Shown here piece after piece: positions 27,310 to 40,700 of a stretch of DNA of 64,000 nucleotides. Position 1 is the first letter of the stretch. Every line of letters begins with the position of its first letter. A program made the position numbers and the translations under genes. Source of the DNA: Sophora flavescens (lineage: Eukaryota > Streptophyta > Magnoliopsida > Fabales > Fabaceae); NCBI GenBank assembly GCA_030762895.1, contig CM061064.1, positions 241,457,086 through 241,521,085 on the forward strand, given 5' to 3'. The notes under the pieces were generated by a model. It was not told the DNA's origin and did not search any database. It saw only the letters and a list, made by a program, of their open reading frames with translations.

Positions 27310-30300
27310 ATTAGACAACTTTTACAATCATTGCTTTTGCTTTTACATTATTGGGCTTAATTGGGCTTAATTGCTAAACATTGTTAATTTTCAGATTTTT
27401 CACTCATCCTGACCTTGTTGCCTTGCGCAGAGCATAACTAGAGCTACAGATATCGGATTTTGGTGATCTTACTGTCCCTAGAAAGATAAGGAAGAGACCT
27501 ACAATCTCAGGTTTCACAAGAATTGTCAAATTAGGTCAAAATAAAGGCTAAATTGGGTCCCGAGTTCTATGGCGCGGATCAATGTGCAATTCATGATGTT
27601 CCTTCACTTAAATGGGCCTAACTTACTCATCTTAAGCCCAATTAAGGCATATGATACCTTGTTGGAAAGCATATTCGAGAGGCCATTAATTTGGTCTAGG
27701 GTTAGGTCTGGATTAATAAGCATAAATAGCAGTTTACAGCCGCAAAGCCAGAGAGAGACGGAAATTAGACAACTTTTACAATCATTGCTTTTGCTTTTAC
27801 ATTATTGGACTTAATTGGGCTTAATTGTTAAACATTGTTGATTTTCGGATTTTTCACTCATCCTGACCTTGTTGCCTTGCGGAGCATAACTAGAGCTACA
27901 AATATCGGATTTTGGTGATCTTCCTTCCCTAGAAAGATAAGGAAGAGACCTGCAATTTCGGGTTTCACAAGAATTGTCAAATTTGGCCAAAATAAAGGCT
28001 AAATTGTGTCCCGAGTTCTATGGCGCGGATCATTGTGCAACCATGATGTTCCTTCTCTTAAATGGGCCTAACTTACTCATCTTAAGCCCAATTAAGGCAT
28101 ATGATACCATGTTGGAAAGCATATTCAGAGGCCATTAATTTGGTCTAGGGTTATGTCGGATTAATAAGCATAAATAGCAGTTTACAGCCGTACAAGCCAC
28201 GAGAGAGACGGAAATTAGACAACTTTACAATCATTGCTTTTGCTTTTACATTATTGGACTTAATTGGGCTTAATTGCTAAACATTGTTGATTTTCGGATT
28301 TTTCACTCATCCCGACCTTGTTGCCTTGGCGCAGAGCAAAACTAGAGCTACAAATATCGGATTTTGGTGATCTTTCTTCCCCTAGAAAGATAAGGAAGAG
28401 ACCTACAATTTCGGTTTCACAAGAATTGTCAAATTTGGCAAAAATCAAGGCTAAATTGGGTCCCGAGTTATCTGGCGCGGATAAGTGGGCACTCCATGAT
28501 GTTCCTTCACTTAAATAGGCCTAACTTACTCATCTTAAGTCCAATTAAGGCATATGATACCTTGTTGAAAAGCTTATTCAGAGGCCCTTAATTTGGTCTA
28601 GTGTTAGGTCATGATTAATAAGCATAAATAGCAGTTTACAGTCGCACAAGTCAGAGAGAGACAGAAATTAGACAACTTTTACAGTCATTGCTTTTGCTTT
28701 TACATTATTGGACTTAATTGGGCTTAATTGCTAAACATTGTTAATTTTCGGATTTTTCACTCATCCGGACCTTGTTGCCTTGCGCAGAGCATAACTGGAG
28801 CTATAGATATCGGATCTTGATGATCTTGTTCTCCCTAGAAAAATAAGGAAGAGACTTATAATTTCAGGTTTCACAAGAATTGTCAAATTAGGCCAAAATC
28901 AAGGCTAAATTTCGTCCCGATTTCTCGGGCGCGGATCAGTGCATTGTCCATGATGTTCCTTCACTTAAATGGGCCTAACTTACTCATCTTAAACCCAATT
29001 AAGGCATATGAAACCTTGTTGGAAAGCTTGTTCAGAGGCCCTTAATTTGGTCTAAGGTTAGGTATGGATTAATAAGCATAAATATAAGTTTACAGCCGCA
29101 CAAGCCACAGAGACGAAAATTAGACAACTTTTACAATCATTGCTTTTGCTTTTACATTATTGGACTTAATTGGGCTTAATTGCTAAACATTGTGGATTTT
29201 CGGATTTTTCACTCATCCTCGACCTTGTTGCCTTGTGCCAGGCATAACTAGAGCTACAAATATCGGATTTTGGTGATCTTTCTTCCCCTAAAAGATAAGG
29301 AAGAGACCTGCAATTTCGGTTTCACAAGAATTGTCAAATTTGGCCAAAATCAAGGCTAAATTGGGTCCCGAGTTAGGGGCGGATCGGTGTGCAGTCCATG
29401 ATGTTCCTTCACTTAAATGGGCCTAACTTACTCATCTTAAGCCCAATTAAGGCGTATGATACCTTGTTGGAAAGCATATTCAGAGGCCATTAATTTGGTC
29501 TTGGGTTATGTCGGGATTAATAAGCATAAATAGCGGTTTACAGCCGCACAAGCCAGAGAGACGGAAATTAGACAACTTTTACAATCATTGCTTTTGCTTT
29601 TACATTATTGGACTTAATTGGGCTTAATTGTTAAACATTGTTGATTTTCGGATTTTTCACTCATCCCGACCTTGTTGCCTTGCTTAGAGCATAACTAGAG
29701 CTACAAATATCGGATTTTGGTGATCTTTCTTCCCCTAGAAAGATAAGGAAGAGACCTGCAATTTCGGTTTCACAAGAATTGTCAAATTTGGCCAAAATCA
29801 AGGCTAAATTGTGTCCCGAGTTCTATGGCGCGGATCATTGTGCAGTCGATGATGTTCCTTCTCTTAAATGGGCCTAACTTACTCATCTTAAGCCCAATTA
29901 AGGCATATGATACCATGTTGGAAAGCATATTCAGAGGCCAATAATTTGGTCTAGGGTTATGTCAGGATTAATAAGAATAAATAGCAGTTTACAGCCGCAC
30001 AAGCCAGAGAGAGACGGAAATTAGACAACTTTTTACAATCATTGCTTTTGCTTTTACATTATTGGACTTAATTGGGCTTAATTGCTAAACATTGTTGATT
30101 TTCTGATTTTTCACTCATCCCGACCTTGTTGCCTTTGCGCAGAGCAAAACTTGAGCTACAAATATCGGATTTTGGTGATCTTTCTTCCCCTAGAAAGATA
30201 AGGAAGAGACCTACAATTTGGGTTTCACAAGAATTGTCAAATTTGGCAAAAATCAAGGCTAAATTGTGTCAGGGTTCTATGGCGCGGATCATTGTGCAAT

Positions 30301-31375
30301 CGATGATGTTCCTTCTCTTAAATGGGCCTAACTTACTCATCTTCAGCCCAATTAAGGCATATGATACCATGTTGGAAAGCATATTCAGAGGCCATTAATA
30401 TGGTCTAGGGTTATGTCAGATTAATAAGCATAAATAGCAGTTTACAGCCGCACAAGCCACGAGAGACAGTAAATTAGACAACTTTTACAATCATTGCTTT
30501 TGCTTTTACATTATTGGACTTAATTGGGCTTAATTGCTAAACATTGTGGATTTTCGGATTTTTCACTCAACCCGACCTTGTTGCCTTGCAGAAGCATAAC
30601 TAGAGCTACAAATATCGGATTTTGATGATCTTTCTTCCCTAGAAAGATAAGGAAGAGACCTGCAATTTGGTTTCACAAGAATTGTCAAATTTGGCCAAAA
30701 TCAAGGCTAAATTGTGTTATAGTTCTATGGCGCGGATCATTGTGCAGTCGATGATGTTCCTTCTCTTAAATGGGCCTAACTTACTCATCTTAAGCCCAAT
30801 TAAGGCATATGATATCATGTTGGAAAGCATATTCAGAGGCCATTAATTTGGTCTAGGGTTATGTCAGGATTAATAAGCATAAATAGCAGTTTACAGCCGC
30901 ACAACCCACAGAGAGACAGAAATTAGACAACTTTTACAATCATTGCTTTTGCTTTTACATTATTGGACTTAATTGGGCTTAATTGCTAAACATTGTTGAT
31001 TTTCGGATTTTTCACTCATCCTGACCTTGTTGCCTTGCGCAGAGCATAACTAGAGCTACAAATATCGGATTTTGGTGATCTTTCTTCCCCTAGAAAGATA
31101 AGGAAAAGACCTGCAATTTCGGGTGTCACAAGAATTGTCAAATTTGGCCAAAATCAAGGCTAAATTGTGTTGCGAGTTCTATGGCGCGGATCATTGTGCA
31201 GTCGATGAAGTTCCTTCTCTTAAATGGGCCTAACTTACTCATCTTAAGCCCAATTAAGGCATATGATACCATGTTGGAAAGCATATTCAGAGGCCATTAA
31301 TTTGGTCTAGGGTTATGTCAGGATTAATAAGCATAAATAGCAGTTTACAGCCGCACAAGCCAGAAAAAGACGGAA
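27310..31375 (+). repeat. Satellite block with the ACATTGTTGATTTTC subfamily (9 monomers, ~452 bp)
   Basis: Starts lie at 27310, 27764, 28214, 28667, 29119, 29567, 30020, 30473 and 30922, with mean spacing back to about 452 bp. Most monomers share three markers: CATTGTTGATTTTC or CATTGTGGATTTTC where other blocks have CATTGTTAATTTTC; TCTTTCTTCCCCTAG in the mid-section; and GTCAAATTTGGCC instead of GTCAAATTAGGCC. Two pairs, 27764/29567 and 28214/30020, match at about 1.80 kb, suggesting a partial four-monomer higher-order unit. No gene is present. Confidence 0.9.
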
Positions 31376-34093
31376 ATTAGACAACTTTTACAATCATTGT
31401 TTTTGCTTTTACATTATTGGGCTTAATTGGGCTTAATCACTAAATCTTGTTAATTTTCGGATTTTTCACTTATCCTGACCTTGTAGCCTTGCACAGAGCA
31501 TAACTAGACCTTCAAATATCGGATTTTGGTGATCTTGCTGTCCCTTGAAAGATAAGGAAGAGACCTAAAATTTCATGTTCCACAAGAATTGTCAAATTAG
31601 GCCAAAATAAAGGATAAATTGGTTCCTGAGTTCTCTGGCACGGATCGTCCCGAAGTCCATGATGTTCCTCCACTTAAATAGGCCTAACTTACTAATCTTA
31701 TGCCCAATTAAGGCATATGATACCCTGTTGAAAGCTTATTTAGAGGCCCTTAATTTGGTCAAGGGTTAGGTCTGGATTAATAAGCATAAATAGTAATTTA
31801 TAGCCGCACAAGCCACAGACAGACAAATTAGACAACTTTTACAATCATTGCTTTTGCTTTTACATTATTGGACTTAATTGGGCTTAATTTCTAAACATTG
31901 TTAATTTTTGGATTTTTCACTCATCCCGACCTTGTTGCCTTCCATGAGCATAACTAGGGCTACAAATATCGGATTTTGGTGATCTTGCTGTCCCTATAAA
32001 GATAAGGAAGAGACCTACAATTTCGGGTTTCACAATAATTGTCAAATTAGGCTAAAATCAAGGCTAAATTGGGTCATGAGTTCTCTCAGGCGGATCAGTG
32101 TGCTGTCCATGATGTTCCTTCACATAAATGGGTCTAACTTACTCATGTTAAGCCCAATTAAGGCATATGATACCTTGTTGGAAAGCTTATTCGGAGGCCA
32201 TTAATTTGGTGTAGGGTTATGTCAGGATTAATAAGCATGAATAGCAGTTTACAGCCTCACAATCCAGAGAAAGACGGAAATTAGACAACTTTTACAATCA
32301 TTGCTTTTGCCTTTACATTATTGGGCTTAATTAGACTTAGTTGCTAAACCTTGTTAATTTTCGGATTTTTCACTTATCCAGACCTTGTTGCCTTGCGGAG
32401 AGCATAACTAGAGCTACAAATATCGGATTTTGGTGATCTTTCTATCCCTAGAAAGATAAGGAAGAGACCTACAATTTCGGGTTTCAAAAGAATTGTCAAA
32501 TTAGGCCAAAATCAAGGCTAAATTGGGTCGCGAGTTCTCTGGCGCGGATTAGTGTGCAGTCGATGATGTTCCTTCACTTAAATGGGCCTAACTTACTCAT
32601 CTTAAGCCCAATTAAGGCATATGATACCATGTTGGAAAGCATATTCAGAGGCCTTTAATTTGGTCTAGGGTTATGTCAGGATTAATAAGCATAAATAGCA
32701 GTTTACAGCCGCACAAGCCAGAAAAAGACGGAAATTAGACAACTTTTACAATCATTGTTTTTGCTTTTACATTATTGGGCTTAATTGGGCTTAATTGCTA
32801 AATCTTGTTAATTTTCGGATTTTTCACTTATCCTGACCTTGTAGCCTTGCACAGAGCATAACTAGACCTACAAATATCGGATTTTGGTGATCTTGCTGTC
32901 CCTTGAAAGATAAGGGATAGACCTAAAATTTCATGTTCCACAAGAATTGTCAAATTAGGCCAAAATAAAGGATAAATTGGTTCCTGAGTTCTCTGGCACG
33001 GATCAGTGCGAAGTCCATGATGTTCCTCCACTTAAATAGGCCTAACTTACTCATCTTATGCCCAATTAAGGCATATGATACCCTGTTGAAAGCTTATTTA
33101 GAGGCCCTTAATTTGGTCAAGGGTTAGGTCTGGATTAATAAGCATAAATAGTAATTTATAGCCGCACAAGCCACAGACAGGCAAATTAGACAACTTTTAC
33201 AATCATTGCTTTTGCTTTTACATTATTGGACTTAATTGGGCTTAATTTCTAAACATTGTTAATTTTTGGATTTTTCACTCATCCTGACCTTGTTGCCTTC
33301 CATGAGAGCATAACTAGGGCTACAAATATCGGATTTTGGTGATCTTGCTGTCCCTAGAAAGATAAGGAAGAGACCTACAATTTCGGGTTTCACAATAATT
33401 GTTAAATTACGCTAAAATCAAGGCTAAATTGGGTCGCGAGTTCTCTGGCGCGGATCAGTGTGCTGTCCATGATGTTCCTTCACATAAATGGGTCTAACTT
33501 ACTCATGTTAAGCCCAATTAAGGCATATGATACCTTGTTGGAAAGCTTATTCGGAGGCCATTAATTTGGTCTAGGGTTATGTCAGGATTAATAAGCATGA
33601 ATAGCAGTTTACAGCCTCACAATCCAGAGAAAGACGAAAATTAGACAACTTTTACAATCATTGCTTTTGCCTTTACATTATTGGGCTTAATTAGACTTAA
33701 TTGCTAAACCTTGTTAATTTTCAGATTTTTCACTTATCCCGACCTTGTTGCCTTGCGGAGAGCATAACTAGAGCTACAAATATCGGATTTTGGTGATCTT
33801 TCTGTCCCTAGAAAGATAAGGAAGAGACCTACAATTTCGGGTTTCAAAAGAATTGTCAAATTAGGCCAAAATCATGGCTAAATTGGGTCGCGAGTTCTCT
33901 GGCGCGGATTAGTGTGCAGTCGATGATGTTCCTTCACTTAAATGGGCCTAACTTAATCATCTTAAGCCCAATTAAGGCATATGATATCTTGTTGGAAAGC
34001 ATATTCAGAGGCCATTAATTTGGTCTAGGGTTATGTCAGGATTAATAAGCATAAATAGCAGTTTACAGCCGCACAACCCACAGAGAGACAGAA

Positions 34094-34549
34094 ATTAGAC
34101 AACTTTTACAATCATTGCTTTTGCTTTTACATTATTGGACTTAATTGGGCTTAATTTCTAAACATTGTTAATTTTTGGATTTTTCACTCATCCAGACCTT
34201 GTTGCCTTGCGGAGAGCATAACTAGAGCTACAAATATCGGATTTTGGTGATCTTTCTGTCCCTAGAAAGATAAGGAAGAGACCTACAATTTCGGGTTTCA
34301 AAAGAATTGTCAAATTAGGCCAAAATCAAGGCTAAATTGGGTCGCGAGTTCTCTCAACGCGGATTAGTGTGCAGATCGATGATGTTCCTTCACTTAAATG
34401 GGCCTAACTTACTCATCTTAAGCCCAATTAAGGCATATGATATCTTGTTGGAAAGCATATTCAGAGGCCATTAATTTGGTCTAGGGTTATGTCAGGATTA
34501 ATAAGCATAAATAGCAGTTTACAGCCGCACAATCCAGAAAAAGACGGAA
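34094..34549 (+). repeat. Chimeric C/A satellite monomer, copy 1
   Basis: The first ~97 bases are subfamily C (TTGGACTTAATTGGGC, TTAATTTCTAAACATTG, TTTTTGGATTTTTCACTCATCC). From AGACCTTGTTGCCTTGCGGAG onward the monomer is subfamily A, including TCAAAAGAATTG and GATATCTTGTTGG. The switch lies at about 34188-34194, in sequence shared by both parents. This fits an unequal exchange or gene-conversion junction. Confidence 0.8.
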
Positions 34550-36361
34550 ATTAGACAACTTTTACAATCATTGTTTTTGCTTTTACATTATTGGGCTTAA
34601 TTGGGCTTAATTGCTAAATCTTGTTAATTTTCGGATTTTTCACTTATCCTGACCTTGTAGCCTTGCACGAGCATAACTAGACCTACAAATATCGGATTTT
34701 GGTGATCTTGCTGTCCCTTGAAAGATAAGGAGAGACCTAAAATTTCATGTTCCACAAGAATTGTCAAATTAGGCCAAAATAAAGGATAAATTGGTTCCTG
34801 AGTTCTCTGGAACGGATCGATCTGGAAGTCCATGATGTTCCTCCACTTAAATAGGCCTAACTTACTCATCTTATGCCCAATTAAGGCATATGATACCCTG
34901 TTGAAAGCTTATTTAGAGGCCCTTAATTTGGTCAAGGGTAAGGTCTTGATTAATAAGCATAAATAGTAATTTAAAGCCGCACAAGCCACAGAAAGAAACA
35001 AATTACACAACTTTTACAATAAATGCTTTTTCATATACATTATTGGACTTAATTGGGCTTAATTTCTAAACATTGTTAATTTTTGGATTTTTCACTCATC
35101 CTGACCTTGTTGCCTTTCGCAGAGCATAACTAGGGCTACAAATATCGGATTTTGGTGATCTTGCTGTCCCTAGAAAGATAAGGAAGAGACCTACAATTTC
35201 GTGTTTCACAATAATTGTCAAATTAGGCTAAAATCAAGGCTAAATTGGGTCGCGAGTTCTCTGGCGTGGATCAGTGTGTTGTCCATGATGTTCCTTCACA
35301 TAAATGGGTCTAACTTACTCATGTTAAGCCCAATTAAGGCATATGATACCTTGTTGGAAAGCTTATTCGGAGGCCATTAATTTGGTCTAGGGTTATGTCA
35401 GGATTAATAAGCATAAATAGCAGTTTACAGCCTCACAATCCAGAGAAAGACGGAAATTAGACAACTTTTACAATCATTGCTTTTGCCTTTACATTATTGG
35501 GCTTAATTAGACTTAATTGCTAAACCTTGTTAATTTTCGGATTTTTCACTTATCCGGACCTTGTTGCCTTGCGGAGAGCATAACTAGAGCTACAAATATC
35601 GGATTTTGGTGATCTTTCTGTCCCTAGAAAGATAAGGAAGAGACCTACAATTTCGGGTTTCAAAAGAATTGTCAAATTAGGCCAAAATCAAGGCTAAATT
35701 GGGTCGCGAGTTCTCTGGCGCGGATTAGTGTGCAGTCGATGATGTTCCTTCAGTTAAATGGGCCTAACTTACTCATCTTAAGCCCAATTAAGGCATATGA
35801 TACCATGTTGGAAAGCATATTCAGAGGCCTTTAATTTGGTCTAGGGTTGTGTCAGGATTAATAAGCATAAATAGCAGTTTACAGCCGCACAAGCCAGAAA
35901 AAGACGGAAATTAGACAACTTTTACAATCATTGTTTTTGCTTTTACATTATTGGGCTTAATTGGGCTTAATTGCTAAATCTTGTTAATTTTCGGATTTTT
36001 CACTTATCCTGACCTTGTAGCCTTGCACAGAGCATAACTAGACCTACAAATATCGGATTTTGGTGATCTTGCTGTCCCTTGAAAGATAAGTGGATAGACC
36101 TAAAATTTCATGTTCCACAAGAATTGTCAAATTAGGCCAAAATAAAGGATAAATTGGTTCCTGAGTTCTCTGCACGGATCAGTGCGAAGTCCATGATGTT
36201 CCTCCACTTAAATAGGCCTAACTTACTCATCTTATGCCCAATTAAGGCATATGATACCGTGTTGAAAGCTTATTTAGAGGCCCTTAATTTGGTCAAGGGT
36301 TAGGTCTGGATTAATAAGCATAAATAGTAATTTATAGCCGCACAAGCCACGAAAAGAGCAA

Positions 36362-36815
36362 ATTAGACAACTTTTACAATCATTGCTTTTGCTTTTACAT
36401 TATTGGACTTAATTGGGCTTAATTTCTAAACATTGTTAATTTTTGGATTTTTCACTCATCCAGACCTTGTTGCCTTGCGGAGAGCATAACTAGAGCTACA
36501 AATATCGGATTTTGGTGACCTTTTTGTCCCTAGAAAGATAAGGAAGAGACCTACAATTTCGGGTTTCAAAAGAATTGTCAAATTAGGCCAAAATCAAGGC
36601 TAAATTGGGTCGCGAGTTCTCTGGCGCGGATTAGTGTGCAGTCGATGATGTTCCTTCACTTAAATGGGCCTAACTTACTCATCTTAAGCCCAATTAAGGC
36701 ATATGATACCATGTTGGAAAGCATATTCAGAGGCCTTTAATTTGGTCTAGGGTTATGTCAGGATTAATAAGCATAAATAGCAGTTTACAGCCGCACAAGC
36801 CAGAAAAAGACGGAA
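36362..36815 (+). repeat. Chimeric C/A satellite monomer, copy 2
   Basis: Same structure as the monomer at 34094: a C-type head switching to an A-type tail at about 36458-36463, the same monomer position (about base 97). Its tail differs from the first copy in one spot: GATACCATGTTGG here, GATATCTTGTTGG there. The junction is therefore shared but the copies have since changed, or amplified from different A parents. Confidence 0.8.
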
Positions 36816-37722
36816 ATTAGACAACTTTTACAATCATTGTTTTTGCTTTTACATTATTGGGCTTAATTGGGCTTAATTGCTAAATCTTGTTAATTTTCGG
36901 ATTTTTCACTTATCCTGACCTTGTAGCCTTGCACAGAGCATAACTAGACCTACAAATATCGGATTTTGGTGATCTTGCTTTGTCCCTTGAAAGATAAGGG
37001 ATAGACCTAAAATTTCATGTTCCACAAGAATTGTCAAATTAGGCCAAAATAAAGGATAAATTGGTTCCCGAGTTCTCCGCACGGATCGGTCACGAAGTCC
37101 ATGATGTTCCTCCACTTAAATAGGCCTAACTTACTCATCTTATGCCCAATTAAGGCATATGATACCCTGTTGAAAGCTTATTTAGAGGCCCTTAATTTGG
37201 TCAAGGGTTAGGTCTGGATTAATAAAGCATAAATAGTAATTTATAGCCGCACAAGCCACAGACAGGCAAATTAGACAACTTTTACAATCATTGCTTTTGC
37301 TTTTACATTATTGGACTTAATTGGGCTTAATTTCTAAACATTGTTAATTTTTGGATTTTTCACTCATCCTGACCTTGTTGCCTTCACAGAGCATAACTAG
37401 GGCTACAAATATCGGATTTTGGTGATCTTGCTGTCCCTAGAAAGATAAGGAAGAGACCTACAATTTCGGGTTTCACAATAATTGTTAAATTACGCTAAAA
37501 TCAAGGCTAAATTGGGTCGCGAGTTCTCTGGCGCGGATCAGTGTGCTGTCCATGATGTTCCTTCACATAAATGGGTCTAACTTACTCATGTTAAGCCCAA
37601 TTAAGGCATATGATACCTTGTTGGAAAGCTTATTCGGAGGCCATTAATTTGGTCTAGGGTTATGTCAGGATTAATAAGCATGAATAGCAGTTTACAGCCT
37701 CACAATCCATAGAAAGACGGAA

Positions 37723-40700
37723 ATTAGACAACTTTTACAATCATTGCTTTTGCCTTTACATTATTGGGCTTAATTAGACTTAATTGCTAAACCTTGTTAA
37801 TTTTCAGATTTTTCACTTATCCCGACCTTGTTGCCTTGCGGAGAGCATAACTAGAGCTACAAATATCGGATTTTGGTGATCTTTCTGTCTCTAGAAAGAT
37901 AAGGAAGAGACCTACAATTTCGGGTTTCAAAAGAATTGTCAAATTAGGCCAAAATCAAGGCTAAATTGGGTCATGAGAGTTCTCTGGCGCGGATTAGTGT
38001 GCGATCGATGATGTTCCTTCACTTAAATGGGCCTAACTTACTCATCTTAAGCCCAATTAAGGCATATGATATCTTGTTGGAAAGCATATTCAGAGGCCAT
38101 TAATTTGGTCTAGGGTTATGTCAGGATTAATAAGCATAAATAGCAGTTTACAGCCGCACAATCCAGAAAAAGACGGAAATTAGACAACTTTTACAATCAT
38201 TGTTTTTGCTTTTACATTATTGGGCTTAATTGGGCTTAATTGCTAAATCTTGTTAATTTTCGGATTTTTCACTTATCCTGACCTTGTAGCCTTGACGCGA
38301 GCATAACTAGACCTACAAATATCGGATTTTGGTGATCTTCTTTGTCCCTTGAAAGATAAGGAAGAGACCTAAAATTTCATGTTCCACAAGAATTGTCAAA
38401 TTAGGCCAAAATAAAGGATAAATTGGTTCCTGAAGTTCTCCAGCACGGATCAGTGTGCGAAGTCCATGATGTTCCTCCACTTAAATAGGCCTAACTTACT
38501 CATCTTATGCCCAATTAAGGCATATGATACCCTGTTGAAAGCTTATTTAGAGGCCCTTAATTTGGTCAAGGGTTAGGTCTGGATTAATAAGCATAAATAG
38601 TAATTTATAGCCGCACAAGCCACGCAAAGGACAAATTAGACAACTTTTACAATCATTGCTTTTGCTTTTACATTATTGGACTTAATTGGGCTTAATTGCT
38701 AAACATTGTTAATTTTCGGATTTTCCACTCATCCTGACCTTGTTTCCTTGCGCAGAGCATAACTAGAGCTACAAATATCGGATTTGGGTGATCTTGCTGT
38801 CCCTATAAAGATAAGGAAGAAACCTACAATTTTCGGGTTCACAATAATTGTCAAATTATGCCAAAATAAATGCTAAATTGGGTCCTGAGTTCTCCGGCGT
38901 GGATCAGTGTGCTGTCCATGATGTTCCTTCACATAAATGGGTCTAACTTACTCATGTTAAGCCCAATTAAGGCATATGATACCTTGTTGGAAAGCTTATT
39001 CGGAGGCCATTAATTTGGTCTAGGGTTATGTCAGGATTAATAAGCAAAAATAGCAGTTTACAGCCTCACAATCCAGAGAAAGACGGAAATTAGACAACTT
39101 TTACAATCATTGCTTTTGCCTTTACATTATTGGGCTTAATTAGACTTAATTGCTAAACCTTGTTAATTTTCGGATTTTTCACTTATCCAGACCTTGTTGC
39201 CTTGCGGAGAGCATAACTAGAGCTACAAATATCGGATTTTGGTGATCTTTCTGTCCCTAGAAAGATAAGGAAGAGACCTACAATTTCGGGTTTCAAAAGA
39301 ATTGTCAAATTAGGCCAAAATCAAGGCTAAATTGGGTCGCGAGTTCTCTGGCGCGGATTAGTGTGCAGTCGATGATGTTCCTTCACTTAAATGGGCCTAA
39401 CTTACTCATCTTAAGCCCAATTAAGGCATATGATATCTTGTTGGAAAGCATATTCAGAGGCCATTAATTTGGTCTAGGGTTATGTCAGGATTAATAAGCA
39501 TAAATAGCAGTTTACAGCCGCACAATCCAGAAAAAGACGGAAATTAGACAACTTTTACAATCATTGTTTTTGCTTTTACATTATTGGGCTTAATTGGGCT
39601 TAATTGCTAAATCTTGTTAATTTTCGGATTTTTCACTTATCCTGACCTTGTAGCCTTGCACAGAGCATAACTAGACCTACAAATATCGGATTTTGGTGAT
39701 CTTGCTGTCCCTTGAAAGATAAGGGAGAGACCTAAAATTTCATGTTCCACAAGAATTGTCAAATTAGGCCAAAATAAAGGATAAATTGGTTCCTGAGTTC
39801 TCTGGCACGGATCAGTGCGAAGTCCATGATGTTCCTCCACTTAAATAGGGCTAACTTACTCATCTTATGCCCAATTAAGGCATATGATACCCTGTTGAAA
39901 GCTTATTTAGAGGCCCTTAATTTGGTCAAGGGTTAGGTCTGGATTAATAAGCATAAATAGTAATTTATAGCCGCACAAGCCACAGACAGGCAAATTAGAC
40001 AACTTTTACAATCATTGCTTTTGCTTTTACATTATTGGACTTAATTGGGCTTAATTTCTAAACATTGTTAATTTTCGGATTTTTCACTCATCCTGACCTT
40101 GTTGCCTTCCGCAGAGCATAACTAGGGCTACAAATATCGGATTTTGGTGATCTTGCTGTCCCTAGAAAGATAAGGAAGAGACCTACAATTTCGGGTTTCA
40201 CAATAATTGTCAAATTACGCCAAAATCAAGGCTAAATTGGGTCGCGAGTTCTCTGGCGCGGATCAGTGTGCTGTCCATGATGTTCCTTCACTTAAATGGG
40301 CCTAACTTACTCATCTTAAGCTCAATTAAGGCATATGATACCTTGTTGGAAAGCATATTCAGAGGCCATTAATTTGGTCTAGGGTTATGTCAGGATTAAT
40401 AAGCATGAATAGCAGTTTACAGCCTCACAAGCCACATAGACACAGAAATTAGACAACTTTTACAATCATTGCTTTTGATTTTTCATTATTGGACTTAATT
40501 GGGCAGAAATGCTAAACATTGTTTATTTTCGGATTTTTCACTCATCCTGACCTTGTTGCCTTGCGCAGAGCATCACTAGAGCTACAAATATCGAATTTTG
40601 GTGATCTTGCTGTCCCTATAAAGAAAAGGAAGAGACCTACAATTTCGGGTTTCACAAGAATTGTCAAATTAGGCCAAAATCAAAGCTAAATTGGGTCGCG

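Larger units (their letters stand above)
31376..40447 (+). repeat. Satellite block dominated by an A-B-C trimer higher-order repeat (~1.36 kb)
   Basis: Twenty monomers starting at 31376, 31827, 32280, 32734, 33184, 33640, 34094, 34550, 35002, 35456, 35910, 36362, 36816, 37270, 37723, 38179, 38635, 39089, 39543 and 39994. They read B C A B C A (C/A) B C A B (C/A) B C A B C' A B C, where C/A is a chimera and C' a C variant at 38635. Same-type monomers about 1.36 kb apart are nearly identical, while neighbouring monomers differ clearly. This is the hallmark of a higher-order repeat. The same A-B-C order opens the window at 1-2271. No gene is present. Confidence 0.92.

Noticed and set aside
27569..27814. 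Plus-strand frames of the type SMMFLHLNGPNLLILSPIKAYDT in many monomers
   Set aside because: Same reasoning: the frame follows monomer sequence, runs across monomer junctions, and is disrupted at random by indels.
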